A stretch of DNA of 64,000 nt from contig PYST01000109.1 of the NCBI GenBank assembly GCA_003049485.1, positions 42,950 to 106,949 on the forward strand. Direction: 5' to 3'. Below the pieces are notes generated by a model. That model was not told where the DNA came from. It worked only from the letters and a program-made list of their open reading frames with translations, and did no database searches. Both the position numbers and the translations under genes were made by a program. The stretch is from Ophioceras dolichostomum. Taxonomy: Eukaryota > Ascomycota > Sordariomycetes > Magnaporthales > Ophioceraceae. Positions 10,911 through 22,725 of the stretch are shown here, one piece after another (position 1 is the first letter of the stretch; each line of letters opens with the position of its first letter).

Positions 10911-13900
10911 TGATGGAGTCATTCACCAGCCATACAGCAGCCCCAGCTAGGGATCTGTGGTATGCCTTGACGGAAAAGGGATAAAAAAAGATGTCCTTTG
11001 TTCGCCTGCCTTATACGAAAAATGCTGGCTCCATCTGCCCAAGACGAACGGGACGAGCAGCACTCCCGATTCTGAAACGAACGAGATATTCATACTTTGA
11101 TGCGAGAGACGAAAAAGGACACCAGGAAAGATACCCCATACAACCCACAACCCAACTTAACCGACTCGAACCAACCCACTGTACATCTTTACCTGCATCA
11201 ACATACCGAAAAGCAAAACGACGAACGACGGAACACAGGCTTTGAGGGGAGAGTCACGCATTGCTTTTTCGCTTGGACGGGTGGATTAGAGGTGGATGTA
11301 AGGCTAAGACTATGGACAGCTGCTTGCACAATGGTGGATGGATGGATGCTCAGGACCTGGCGTAGTGGCCTTGTAAGGTGCATACAGACCTATATGCCTT
11401 CCATCCAAGCAGGCGTGCATCAGTCTGTCTGTGATGCCTAGCAGCACATCCCTCCACCTTTTTTTGTTAGAATATCATTCCCCCCGGTCCACCATCCCCC
11501 ATGGTACACATTGGAACCATAGTAGCCCGCGAGCGAATCCATCCCGCAAGACAGAGATATGTCAGCCAGTCAGAGGAGGAGTACTGGAGGCTTTGGGCGG
11601 GTTCCATCCAGTTCGGCGGCACTTTATTTCTTGGACTCTTCGTTCGCGCTGTATTTTAGCGACATATTGACTGCCCTCCCCATCATCCGCTTCCACCCAC
11701 AAATATCACACATACACCGTCTTGATATCAACGGTGCGGTGTTGATGCATCTAGGTACCTAGGTGCTTAGCTAACGCGAACGAGAGACGAAAGTAGCAAA
11801 TATATTCACTCAAAGCAATGTTTTAGCAAGAAGCTACAGGCCCAGCAGTCACTGCTAGCCTCGCGAGAGATATGTGGTGATGAGTTGTGACTACTCCGGG
11901 AGCCTTCCCTAGTTGAGGACTGTCATCCGAAAACCCTCCTATCCGTAGTACTTGACACACGCACTACCAACCTAAGAGCTCCTGGTTGGCCGGCCGGAGC
12001 ATACCTGAAGTTGTTCAGCGAGATTCGCTGCCGTTTTGGCTAGGGCACCGTACCTGGTTACACCTGCTACCTGTGACGGCACAGGGGCAAGAATCCCGGC
12101 GTCGGATTCCCCACCTCCGCGGGTTTCGAGCCCTCGAGGGAGGTCGTTGCTCACAGTACAGTATCAGTTGAACGTTGATAAAGGGACGGACGTGACAGGG
12201 TTTCTTCTAAATCTGCCAAGTAATTTTCTTGGGATGAACGAAGGCGACAGACCACAGAAATCACGACCTTTTGGGAGCTAATGAATTCTTGAGGAAAGGT
12301 TCGGATCGTAGTTATGCGTCGGCTCCTCCGCCCCTCCGCTGGTTGACAGCACCGACCGAGTCCAGTGGAGCTTCCGGTCCAAGGTCGGCCATCATGAAGG
12401 TGAGGTTAAATTTTGGGAGAGCTGCTAGCTATTGCTCTTGTTCCTTCGGATCCACGGAGACAGATTGAAGAGACCCGTCCGTGTATTCCGTATCCACCGT
12501 GAGCCAGCCCGGGTCCAGTTTAACAGTTCTACGTCCCACCCAACTGCTCAGTGGTGGTTGGGTGATCCGGGTCGCAAAGCCAGGCCCCGTTAGAAGGAAG
12601 CTTACGGATTGCCAGCACCTTGCTTTACGAGCCAATCAGTAGTAGAACTTCAGAGTGTGTGACAGGCAGGTAAGGCCAGGTTCCGGACCCTGAGGCGTCT
12701 GGGGAATGCTGCCGAGGCCATGGATGTTCTCTACTGTGTACTCGAATGAGGCAAGGATACCTAGCAAGCAGAAGAACGCATGCGGACCGAGCAAGAGTGC
12801 GAGCACTCGTTTTGGTTCCATCTTTCTTCTGATTTCTGACTGGGCACCTGGGTTGCACTGAAACCTCCGGGTACGTGCTAGAAGGCTAGACATTTTGCAT
12901 AGCCTCTCGGTATCCACAGGCATTTTTGGGCCGTACATAGTACAGTACACTCACACGACCTCATGTACGCTATTTTAACACCTACACTCTGATCCAGTCC
13001 TGACGGTCCTGACGAACTTGAACAGCGGACCCAAACTGTGGAACCGCACCAGCGAAAACTACAAGCGCCGTGACAATGGAGTTTCGAAGCCGACTGGAAC
13101 GAACAGTGGCCCTCGACTTACCCTGCTGCAGCTTGGCTGGCTAATAAACCCGCCTGTTTGGCCCGCAACCCCGTCCGCAGCAGTTGAGGCTGCCAGGTGG
13201 TGGCTGCCCACTGCCAGCCAGTGAAAAAGTCCAGGCGCTTTCAAACACCACCGACTTTTCTAGTTTTGGGGGAGGCAGTGGGGGGCGGTTGATCCTGCTA
13301 CCTCGAAGGATCAACAGAAAAAAAGCCGTGCCACCAAGCCATTCTCACTGCACGAGGAAACGGGTTCACAACACACCCCCTGTAATACTGTCAAATCTGG
13401 GGATCCCTGGCTACATTCGAGACAGGCGGTCTTCTCATACAAGCTCAGGTACTTTGTGTGTGCGGATCGACTAATTTTTGACATTATTTCAGGGGGTGGT
13501 GTATTGTATTCCAAGGACTGCGGGTCGCAGTGATGAGGTAGGGGGCCGCAAAGCAGGCCTGCTGCTCCTTCCGGAAGAGATCTTCTGCTGCCTTCTCCTC
13601 ACTCCCGGTCCCCTAACAGGTCCTCGCTCCTTCCTTCTTCCTTCCTCACTATTTCCTTTGTTCCACCTGTTCAACCTGTTCAATCTGATCAATCTTAATT
13701 TTTGCTCTTTTCCATTCGGGATCGGAAACTGACGCCTTCAACTTCGACGGCGGCCACTATCGAAGCGTTGCTCGAAGGGTGAACCCTCGATTCCTCGGCT
13801 CCCCTGCAAATTGCCTAATTCGGCCGTGTAAGTCGCCGCGCCAGCCTCCTCGGAAAGAGAGGCACGACTGCTTATCATTACAGAACGACGCCGACGAGCG

Positions 13901-14038
13901 GCCACGGCGACAAGAATCGACAAAAAAAAGAAGGGACCTTCTAGGGGTGTGGGGGTCTAGGGCCCGAGAAACCCAGAAAAGAAGCCAGGAAGAAACAGGT
14001 CAAAACGAAGGCGACGGGTTGTTGTCGAGCGAGCAAAG
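10911..14038. other. intergenic region without recognisable genes
   Basis: Short open frames occur on both strands but none shows a domain, a plausible intron pattern or sustained codon bias. A TACCTAGG-type palindrome sits at about 11750-11766. The region from about 13560 to 14038 turns pyrimidine-rich and then A-rich, and is probably the promoter and leader of the downstream membrane-protein gene. Confidence 0.5.
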
Positions 14039-15416
14039 ATGGCGAATCTCGGGCCAATGACCGCGAAATACTCGCGGCCGGCGTCCTGCGCATCATTCCA
14101 AGATGTCTACTACACGCAATACACCACCTCGGATGCCATGTACTATTTCCAGGGGCCAGTTTTGTCTCGCAGCGACTGCTTCCCACTAAACTACCAGCCG
14201 AGCACGGTAGCCTTCTACTCGCCCGCCGCGGTGTGTCCGCTTGGATACACATCCGCCTGTGACAGGCTGAATGTAGCCGGGACAGTGACGGAGACGGTTC
14301 ACACATGCTGTCCATCGTGAGTCTCTCCAGCTCTTGAGGAATGAGAGTACAGCAGATCAAGGCCCTAACCAACACGAACCCGCCCTCTCCTCCTTCCACA
14401 GAATAAAAGGCACAGCGTACAAGTGCCAAACAACAGCCGGCAACAACTACCCCTGGCAAGCCACCCTCGCCTGCGTCAGCGTGTTCCCCAGCCTAAAATC
14501 CGCATCCACCACGCCGATCCTCTTCACCGAGTACATCAGCATCTCGAACGGCGTGACGTCGACCAAGACGAACCTCCAGAACCCGGGCCACGGCGACATT
14601 GGTGCGTACGGGATCCAGCTGCGCTTCCAGGCCAGCGACCTGTCGACCATCACCTCGGACCCGCAAATTACAAGTCCGACGACGGGCACCGGCGGCCAAC
14701 CCACCGAGACACACAACCCTCCCTCAACCGGTTCCAGCGGCCTCAGCGCCGGCGCCGCGGCGGGCATTGGCATCGGCGTCGCGCTAGGCGTCATCCTCGT
14801 CGCGCTCGCCGCCTTCCTGATCTGGCGCCGCAAGCGCAAGGCGGCGGCGGCGGCGTCCAAGAACACCGAGTCCCAGCACAGCATGCTCGACGCCAGCGGA
14901 GCGTCCGAGCTGGGCGTCGGCGGTAGCGGCCCCTACAGTGACAACAAGCCGCCTGCCAGCTACCTCGGCGGCGCTGACGTAGGCGTAAGCGCAGGAGGAT
15001 ACTACAAACCCGACAACGACAGGCCCCTCAGCGAACTGCCGGCGCCCAATCACCTCCATGAGATGCCCGACAACCGGCCGGCGTCGTCGTTCCTCGTCTC
15101 GTCGACCGGCGGCAGCCCGGGAACGACCCAAGCGGTCATGGGGACGCCCGTGCCCCACTCTGCGTCCGTCTACGGTCCGCCCTCAGTGTCTGTTGCCGCG
15201 AGCAGCAGCAGCCCGCAGGAGATGTCAACTGGCAGCCCGCAGTACCTGCACCCGCCGGGACAGCAGTCACCGCCGCCGGCTGCCCCTACGACGCCGCAGG
15301 GGCCCGGGCCACTGGACCAGCAACAACAACAACAGCAGTGGGGGAGGATGAGCTCCGAGGTTCCGGCTAGTTTAGTGCCAGGGCAGCAACAACAACAACA
15401 GCAACCGAGGCGATGA
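14039..15416 (+). CDS. single-pass membrane protein with Cys-containing N-terminal domain
   Basis: Two exons (14039-14316 and 14402-15416), joined by an 85-nt intron with a GTGAGT donor and CACAG acceptor, give 430 residues. The first ~170 residues contain several Cys (for example the THTCCPS-like end of exon 1 and YKCQ after the junction) and aromatic pairs. Next comes a Ser/Thr/Pro/Gly linker, then a Gly/Ala-rich transmembrane helix at about 212-233 (GIGIGVALGVILVALAAFLI) followed by the basic stop-transfer RRKRK. The remaining ~190 residues are Pro/Ser/Gln-rich with two short poly-Gln runs. This layout resembles the large group of uncharacterised ascomycete proteins with one transmembrane helix and a cytosolic low-complexity tail, often discussed as wall sensors. 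No cleavable signal peptide is visible from this ATG, so either the N-terminus is exported by the single helix or an upstream exon was missed. Function unknown. Confidence 0.78.
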
Positions 15417-16564
15417 GAGCACGGCACGGTACGGCACGGATAACTGGCGAAGACAGGGCGGCGGACTAAGCCGACGATCGATCGCTACAAAACCCCCAGA
15501 ATCAGCTATTGGTGTGTGAGGAGGGATCGAATCGGTGTGGGGGGACGAAAGGTGGCGTGGCGTCGCCTCGTGCGGGAGGGAGGCAAAGGATTCTCTGAAA
15601 AGATCTCGAAGATTCAATCCTAGGATTTTTCACTTTTTTTTTCATGTTGGGCGTTTTAGCGAGCCTTGATACACCCATTGTATACCCGCACCTGTATATT
15701 TTCTCTGAGGTAGTCGGGGAGGACAAAAACTCTTGATTGCCATCTGTTGTCTAGTTGTGGTACACTGCACCCACCTTTGCTTCCTCATCCCTCCTGACCT
15801 CACCGACTCTTCAACATGACAAACTATGAACAAAAACCACGATAATCTCAAAAGAACCGTCTCCGATTTTTGCCAAGTTTTCAAACCAATCCACCTATAA
15901 TCTGGCGTTTAACGGCTCCCCATCACGTACTAGTAATAGTAAAGAAAGTGTAGGAGACACACGCTTATTACTACGGCTGATCGCTCTCCCTCGATCCTTC
16001 GGAGTGGCTGAGCAGGATTTCTGCAGCTACAGGGAGGAGGAACCACAAGCGATGCACCATTGTTGGAGCTTGGTTTTGGAATTAACGTCATGACACGTCA
16101 ACTCTGATTGAAGGAAGGGGGGGAAAAAGAAAAGGAATAACGAAAAGAATACCCCGTAAAACGGAAATCGTCTCGTACTGCGCGGGAAGGAAGATCGATT
16201 AGAGAGAGCGCGGAGCGCATAGCAGTGATGATATTGAACTTGCTCAGCCAAGGCTCCCTTTATTAGATGGGCCCGACTGACTGCTGTGGAGGCTCAACAA
16301 CCTATGTCACTGACCTGCTTTGCATCTCCAAACGACTAACAAGGTGGGGTGGGTAGTATGGTATGAATACTCCTCTGCCGGCGCCTTCGTTCTACAGTTC
16401 CGGTTAATGCAGACTAGATGCTAGGTATATAGAGCTCTCCGGGAGCAAATCCACTGACAGATAAACGACACACCAACACACCAACACACTCAATCATACC
16501 CAACAACCCTCAAGCAACCTACCTAGGTTCCCAAACCCCCATCTTCCTCATCACTTCCCTTCCC
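15417..16564. other. convergent 3' intergenic region
   Basis: This stretch lies between two genes that point towards each other. It holds AT-rich patches (about 15625-15660 and 16440-16500) suited to 3' ends and a CCTACCTAGGTTCC palindrome-like motif near 16519. I see no gene. Confidence 0.5.
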
Positions 16565-17693
16565 CTATAGCTTGTTCTCCTCCTCCTCCAATCCATCCAC
16601 AAACACCTTCCACCTCGCCCACTCATCATCCCCATCCGGGAACCCTCCCCAAAGCGGCAGCCTCGTGCCGTCCGTATCCCCGAAGCCCCTCACCCTGCTC
16701 GTAGCCTCCTTCACGCCCACAGTGCCGAAGGGTATCAGCTTCGTGTAGAGCGCAGTAACCAAATACTGCAGCCTCTTCCTCTCGGCGTCCTCCTCGTCCG
16801 TCGGCCTGAGCTTCCCCGACAAGGCGAACAGGCGCATCACGCATCGGGGAAAAAAAGCCGCCACGCCGTCGATGGCGCCGGCGCCACCCACCGTCATGAC
16901 CGGCAGCAGCTGCGAGCCGAGGCCCGTGAAGACGGAGAAGCGGGCGTGGTCGATGCCCGGGTGCAGCGAGAGCTCGGCGTGCAGGGGCATGTCCGCGTAC
17001 GAAAGCTTGCAGCCGACGATGTTGGGGTGGTGGGAGAGGGTGACGAATGTGGAGATGGAGACTTTGACGTTGTTGGAGACGGCGGGGTAGTGGTAGCTTT
17101 ACATTGGTAGGCACATAGGTCCATATATCAGTGAAGAGCCTTCCCAATATTGCGAAGATAAGGGCAGGCATCGGTAGGGCAGGCGGCAAGATGGGGAGGT
17201 AAGGTAGGAAGGCATATAACACTCACATCATAATAGGAATAGGGCTCCGATCCGCCACGGCCCTAAACCACCTCACAATACCCTCCTGGCTCGCCGCGCC
17301 CGCGAAGTAACCCGGCACAAGACACAGCCCCCACTGGCAGCCCGCGCCCTTGTGCGCCTCCCCGAGCTGCTCGACGACCTCCTCGACGCTCTGCGAGGCC
17401 GTGCCCACGACGATGGGGTAGTCTGCAAACCCCGCCTCGTCCAGCGCCGCGCGGGCGCCGGAGAGGGCCAGGTGCCGCTCCCGGCCCGTCAGGTGCACCG
17501 CCTCGCCGGTGCTGCCCAGGATCACGAGGCCCGTGATGCCGTTCTGGGCGAGGTACACGGCGTGCGCGCCCTGGGTGGCGGCGTCGACGGCGGGCGCCCA
17601 GTCGTTATATGACGCCGTGTCTTTCTTGGAGGCGAAGAAGGTTGGGACGGGGACGTAGATTCCTGGTGATGGGGGTGCTGCTGGGGACGCCAT
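16565..17693 (-). CDS. DapA / N-acetylneuraminate lyase superfamily aldolase (HOGA-like)
   Basis: Two exons on the minus strand (17693-17227, then 17096-16565) encode 332 residues, close to the ~300-330 of the family. The 130-nt intron has a GTGAGT donor and AAAG acceptor and rebuilds the conserved core PIPIMIYHYP. Signature elements are present: the carboxylate-binding loop GSTGEA (60-65), the proton-relay tyrosine in VPGYF (Y129), and the Schiff-base lysine in NIVGCKLSYAD (K186). Family members cleave or form 2-keto acids using pyruvate. In fungi they include 4-hydroxy-2-oxoglutarate aldolase-like and L-threo-3-deoxy-hexulosonate aldolase-like enzymes, and the substrate cannot be decided here. 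Lysine biosynthesis is unlikely because fungi use the aminoadipate route. The neighbours do not suggest a pathway. The superfamily call is secure, the reaction is not. Confidence 0.9.
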
Positions 17694-18144
17694 GCTTTTG
17701 TGTGTTGTTTTCTTTTGGGTAAGGCCTTGTTTGGATAATGGATGTGACTGTATGTACCTGGTAGGTAGCTATGGCTGTATCTACCACTTCAGGCAAGGGA
17801 ACGACTTCTCTGTATCTTCGGAGGGTGGATGATGGTGGGCAGCACTTGACAACAAGTCGACGTCAAGGTTGAGAGAGCAGAGGAAAGGGGGACCAGCAGG
17901 TATAATAATACTTGGGCGAGGGAGAGGGGAGGCCAGGAACGAGGGAAACCTTGTGCTACTACTGCTCCGCAATGCATAGCCCACGCCTTCCTTGCGCCAT
18001 CCGCGCGAAACAACGCGGGGAAGGTTCGGTTTTCCGGTCTCGATCCCTTTCTCCACGACTGGCGGGCCTTGTGCGCCGAACTTCGGCAAGCACCACAAAA
18101 ACCATCGGGCATTTCGGGCCATTCTTACAGCGACTCCCTTTCTT

Positions 18145-18210
18145 GGGGGGGGGGGGGGNNNNNNNNNNNNNNNNNNNNNNNNNNNNNNNNNNNNNGGGGG
18201 GGGGGGGGGG
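18145..18210. other. assembly gap (37 N) flanked by poly-G
   Basis: Fourteen G (18145-18158), then 37 N (18159-18195), then fifteen G (18196-18210). The gap falls exactly inside a homopolymer, so this is a sequencing or assembly break at a G run of unknown true length. Open frames that cross it have no meaning. Confidence 0.97.
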
Positions 18211-19337
18211 TCAAAGTGAGCAGAAGGGTCCAATCCGACGGGCTTGTTCTCCATGAGAACAAACATAGCCGATCCTCAGAAATGTCGTGTGTGGGGAGCA
18301 AATCGGTAACACATCCATTTCTGAGAGGTACGTGGGAGCCCGTGACGACAGTATCCGGCATGCTGTCATCGATGGAAACGGAGGCATCGGCCGGACCCTG
18401 GGTCCGATACCTAGGGCGGAGCCGACCCGGATGGGAAGACCCGATCGCTTGCTCGGCCTCTGGCCCCCTCGCATCAGCAAAGGGTAATGTGGATGAATGG
18501 GTAATTCCTCGTAGGACTTTCACAACAGTTGATCCCCATCCTCAGCTCACTTGCTCAGGTGCGTGGAGTTAGTTGCTCAATCACCGGAAAGAAAGTCCAT
18601 TGCTGTTAACATCATTGGCGTTGGGAACAATAGAGCTGAGCTGGGTGAGAGCTTGCCCAGCCCTGACACCCAAATCTCCAAGGGCGGATCGACGCTAAAA
18701 GACCCCAGCCCACAGCACAGATACGATCGCCATACCACCCCTAAAATCCGAACACAGCAGTCCCTCAGCCTCACAGGCCTCCTCCCAGCTGTTACTGAAG
18801 AGGCTGAGCGGGGACGGTCTTTTCAACGGTCTGCTTTTCATAATACTTTAGTGTCACTCTTTCAGGCCACGTCGAGAGAACGAGTCTTACGGGCAAAAGA
18901 ACAACTATTTCACATTCGACAAGTCGGCCTTTTTAAGATCTGACCTGACACTCGCACCAGAACAAACAATGCCGCATCTGTTGCCTGCCTGGGAGCTTCT
19001 CTGCGGGGTGCATGACCATGTGCATTACCATGGTCCTATGGTCGTCCGCAGGCAGCCATCTGCAAGAGCTCCCTGGTCTCATATTAACGCAAAGGTTCGG
19101 CAGTCATGAGAGGCGAATGGCGGCTTGGTGACTTGGCGTTGGAGCGAGCTCGTAAGGCTGGACATCAATCGCAGTTTTTCTATTTCGCCTTGACCGCTTG
19201 AGTCACTGGGGACTCGTTCGATCTGGCCACAGTAGTTGAGCTAGATTCTCTTCATAAGAACTGGATGAGTTCAATCCTTGTCCCTCTTTGTATCACTCTT
19301 TGTATCAGGACAAGGAACTCGTTCTTGCAACTCAGTA

Positions 19338-19346
19338 CTATATATT
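19338..19346 (+). promoter_or_regulatory. TATA-like element upstream of the dioxygenase gene
   Basis: CTATATATT is the only strong TATA-like sequence in the few hundred bases before the TC tract. If used, the transcript would start near 19370 and carry the whole TC tract in its leader. This is inference from position alone. Confidence 0.3.
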
Positions 19347-19471
19347 AGCTGCTCAAGTTTGAAGAGTTCCCTTTTCTCTTTGTCCGCCGCTCGCCGCTCT
19401 CACTCAGCCTTGCCTTGCCAAGCATCCCAACAACCCCTGCTCGGTCATCATCACTTCTCGTCTCTTACACA

Positions 19472-20280
<809 letters not shown>

Positions 20281-20320
20281 CTCCTGATCGTCCCCTGCTA
20301 TATTCCTCAACGCTCCCAAG

Positions 20321-21560
20321 ATGCCTCTCCCCTTTCTCTCACAGCTCCTGGCCACCAAGCCCGTTGTCGAGCCCGAGTCGGAGGACTCGGACGACAACGA
20401 CTTCAAGATGCCCGTCCAGACGTCCTACCACTCCGCCGACGTCGCCATCCCCGCCGACTTCCTGTCCTGCATCAACCCCCCGCCCGACTTCCGTCCCGTG
20501 ACCGCCAACGTGATCGACTTCACCCAGACCCCCCTTCCCGAGTACAAGGGCCTCTACGCCGTCGTGCTGGACAACGTGCTCAGCCCGAGTGAGTGCGAGA
20601 CGCTCCTCCGTCTCGCCGAGGCTAGCGTGCCCGAGAAGGAACATCGGATCAGGACGGTCAAAGTTGTGTCGTCAGAGGAGAACAAAGACGATAAACGTGT
20701 GGAAGGCGCGGGTAAGGGAGAGGATAAGGGGAAGAAGGCGAGAAAGGAGATTGAAAAGGTGAAGGTTAAGGACCCCTGGCGGCCCGCCCTCGTCAACGTC
20801 GGCGGCGGGTACGAGGCCCTGTACAAAGACTACCGCAACAGCGACCGCATCATCTGGGACCATCAGGACCTCGTCGACCGGCTGTGGGCACGATGCGCCA
20901 CTGCGCCTGGCGGCCTGGCGGAGACGCTGGCCGTCGTCGGGGGTGAAAGCGAGGTGTTGGGTAGCTCGAGGTCGTCGCCGGGCAAGGGGGAAACCTGGGC
21001 GTTCAGAAGACTAAATAAGCGGATGAGGTTTCTGAAGTATCAGGGTGGGCAGTTCTTCAGGCGTAAGTCCATCCCTTCCTTCCCCTCTTCGACATATTTC
21101 CTATCCCCTTTTCCCACCCTCCATACTTTTGTTCGTCCACACGCTACCTGTTCTCGCATCCACACATGCATTCATCCGTGGTAGCTTGGCCCGCCACATC
21201 CTGTCTCTCAACCCCAAACTAACCCTCATCCTCACAACAAAAACAGCCCACTGCGACGGCCCCTACCGCGAGCCCGACAAGAACCGCCACCTCGAGACGC
21301 TCTTCACCCTGCACCTGTACCTCAACGACTCCAAGCTCGAGGCCGAGGAGGGCGAGGCGCGCGACAAGGCGGACCTGCTCGGCGGCGCCACGACCTTCCT
21401 CTCCGCCAACGAGAAGCGGCGGCTCAACGTCGACCCGAAGGCGGGGAGGGTGCTGATCTTCCAGCACCGCAAGCTGTACCACTCCGGGGATGACGTGCGT
21501 GCTGGGACGAAGTACACCATGCGGACCGATATGATTTACGAGAAGATTGGGGGTTCTTGA
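20321..21560 (+). CDS. 2-oxoglutarate/Fe(II)-dependent dioxygenase, prolyl 4-hydroxylase type
   Basis: Two exons (20321-21062 and 21247-21560) encode 351 residues. The 184-nt intron has a GTAAGT donor and AACAG acceptor; splicing places RP before the catalytic HCDG. The C-terminal half shows the double-stranded beta-helix signature: iron ligands H249 and D251 (H-x-D), the distal H326 in LYHSGDD, and a 2-oxoglutarate-binding basic residue in GTKYTMR (K336 or R340). The middle holds a Lys/Glu-rich insertion (about 125-150) that looks disordered. There is no signal peptide, so a cytosolic or nuclear role is likely, as for fungal Tpa1/Ofd-type and other P4Hc-domain proteins, rather than collagen modification in the ER. 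The substrate is unknown. The gene sits directly downstream of the giant TC tract. The family call is firm. Confidence 0.9.
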
Positions 21561-22209
21561 AGGAGTTTGTCCTAAGAGCGGGCGATGAGGGGCCAACCTC
21601 GAAAAAAGGCAGTCAGTGCGTGTATGAAGTTATTGTGCAGGAACAACATTGGGATTGGATTCGATCGACGGATGCCAAAAGGATGAGATTTCATCGGGCT
21701 GGCTAGCTAGCTGTACTGGCCCCAGATCGTAAAAGGAACGAAAGTATATCAAAATTGGACCAACAACACACGGAGTAAATCACAGAAGACTTCCTCCTCT
21801 GCCAGGTACGGTACCTGGCCTAAAGGCTTAAAGGCTTCAAGGCTTACTGGGTGAAAGTTTGCGTGGTTGCGACCTAGGTTAGGTAGGTTTGTGTGTGAAG
21901 GCAAGAGAGAGCGGCCGAGTTCAGGAAATAGTAAGGTAGCGTGTGCATCTGCACAGGTAGTAGGCATCCGAGGTGATCATCCTCGCCATGATTCTTATAG
22001 TGACTCCACGGAGGGGGAGCTACTTCTGAATATAGCTCTAGCTCTAGATAACCACGTCCCTCCTGTGCTTCTATGTTCCACCTCTAGCGGGTTGCTCTCC
22101 CAGTCGCTCCACATGTCCCCCTCTCTACAGAGAAAGACACTGTCTTGATGATCACCCCCTTGATCCAGAGCCAGTCAAAAAGGGGGAGGGAGATGGAAAT
22201 AGCAATGAG
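21561..22209. other. intergenic region 3' of the dioxygenase gene
   Basis: The stretch contains short inverted and direct copies of AGGTAGGT/GGTACC-type sequence near 21800-21890. No coding potential was recognised before the Ysc84-like relic. Confidence 0.4.
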
Positions 22210-22445
22210 GTTAGAGGAAAGGGCTCCTAGTCCGCGCCATCCGCCATCGCCACCGGAGGCGCCTGCTTCGGAGGACAAATCGGCTTCGAGCTGACCGACT
22301 TCGTGTCCATCCTGAACGACGCGAGCGCAGTCAAGACGTTCTCACAGGCCGGGTCGCTCACGCTCGGCGGCAACGTTTTTATCGCGGCCGGGCCAGTCGG
22401 CTGAAACGCCGAAGCAGCCGGCGCGGCGTCCCTGCGGTCCGTGTC
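22210..22445 (+). pseudogene. fragment of a Ysc84/SH3YL1 (DUF500) lipid- and actin-binding domain
   Basis: In the + frame with codons starting at 22210, the translation contains SAPSAIATGG, then FGGQIGFELTDFVSILNDAS, then SLTLGGNVFIAAGPVG and NAEAAGAASLRSVS, which is the well-conserved core of Ysc84-family domains. Two in-frame stops interrupt it at exactly conserved positions: TAG at 22228-22230 where the family has Trp (GSW-SAPSA) and TGA at 22402-22404 where it has Arg (GPVGR-NAEA). Each is one transition away from the expected codon. Similarity fades upstream of 22210 and after about 22445; a weak VILEPRKDGGRK-like echo near 22611 may be the next segment after a frameshift. The intact family members bind phosphoinositides and actin at endocytic sites. 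This copy lacks most of the protein and is a decayed remnant. Confidence 0.82.
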
Positions 22446-22725
22446 GGGAGACATCGTGCCCGGTATCGTCGATCCAGTTGGCCCGAGAAAAGCCCTGGAG
22501 AATCCTGGCCGGAAAAAGGTGGAGTAACTACCACCCACCCAGCCCGCGAATGGGAGGGGGCGGGCATCCCGTCCTGCCGTCTCTCGGCTGCCACCGTGGG
22601 GGAGGCGGAGGTGATCCTAGAGCCACGAAAGGACGGAGGAAGGAAGCAAGAGGTTTGAGAGGCTCGAGGGCGGCAATATCGTCGTGGAGGCGCGAGACGT
22701 GCCCACGACCGGACCGGGTTGGTCG

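Noticed and set aside
17781..18572. Several frames crossing the N gap
   Set aside because: They contain 13 unknown residues flanked by Gly or Pro runs from the G homopolymer, with no recognisable domain.
22227..22538. 103-codon minus-strand frame downstream of the MYND gene
   Set aside because: It is antisense to the Ysc84-like relic; the conserved protein signal is on the + strand.
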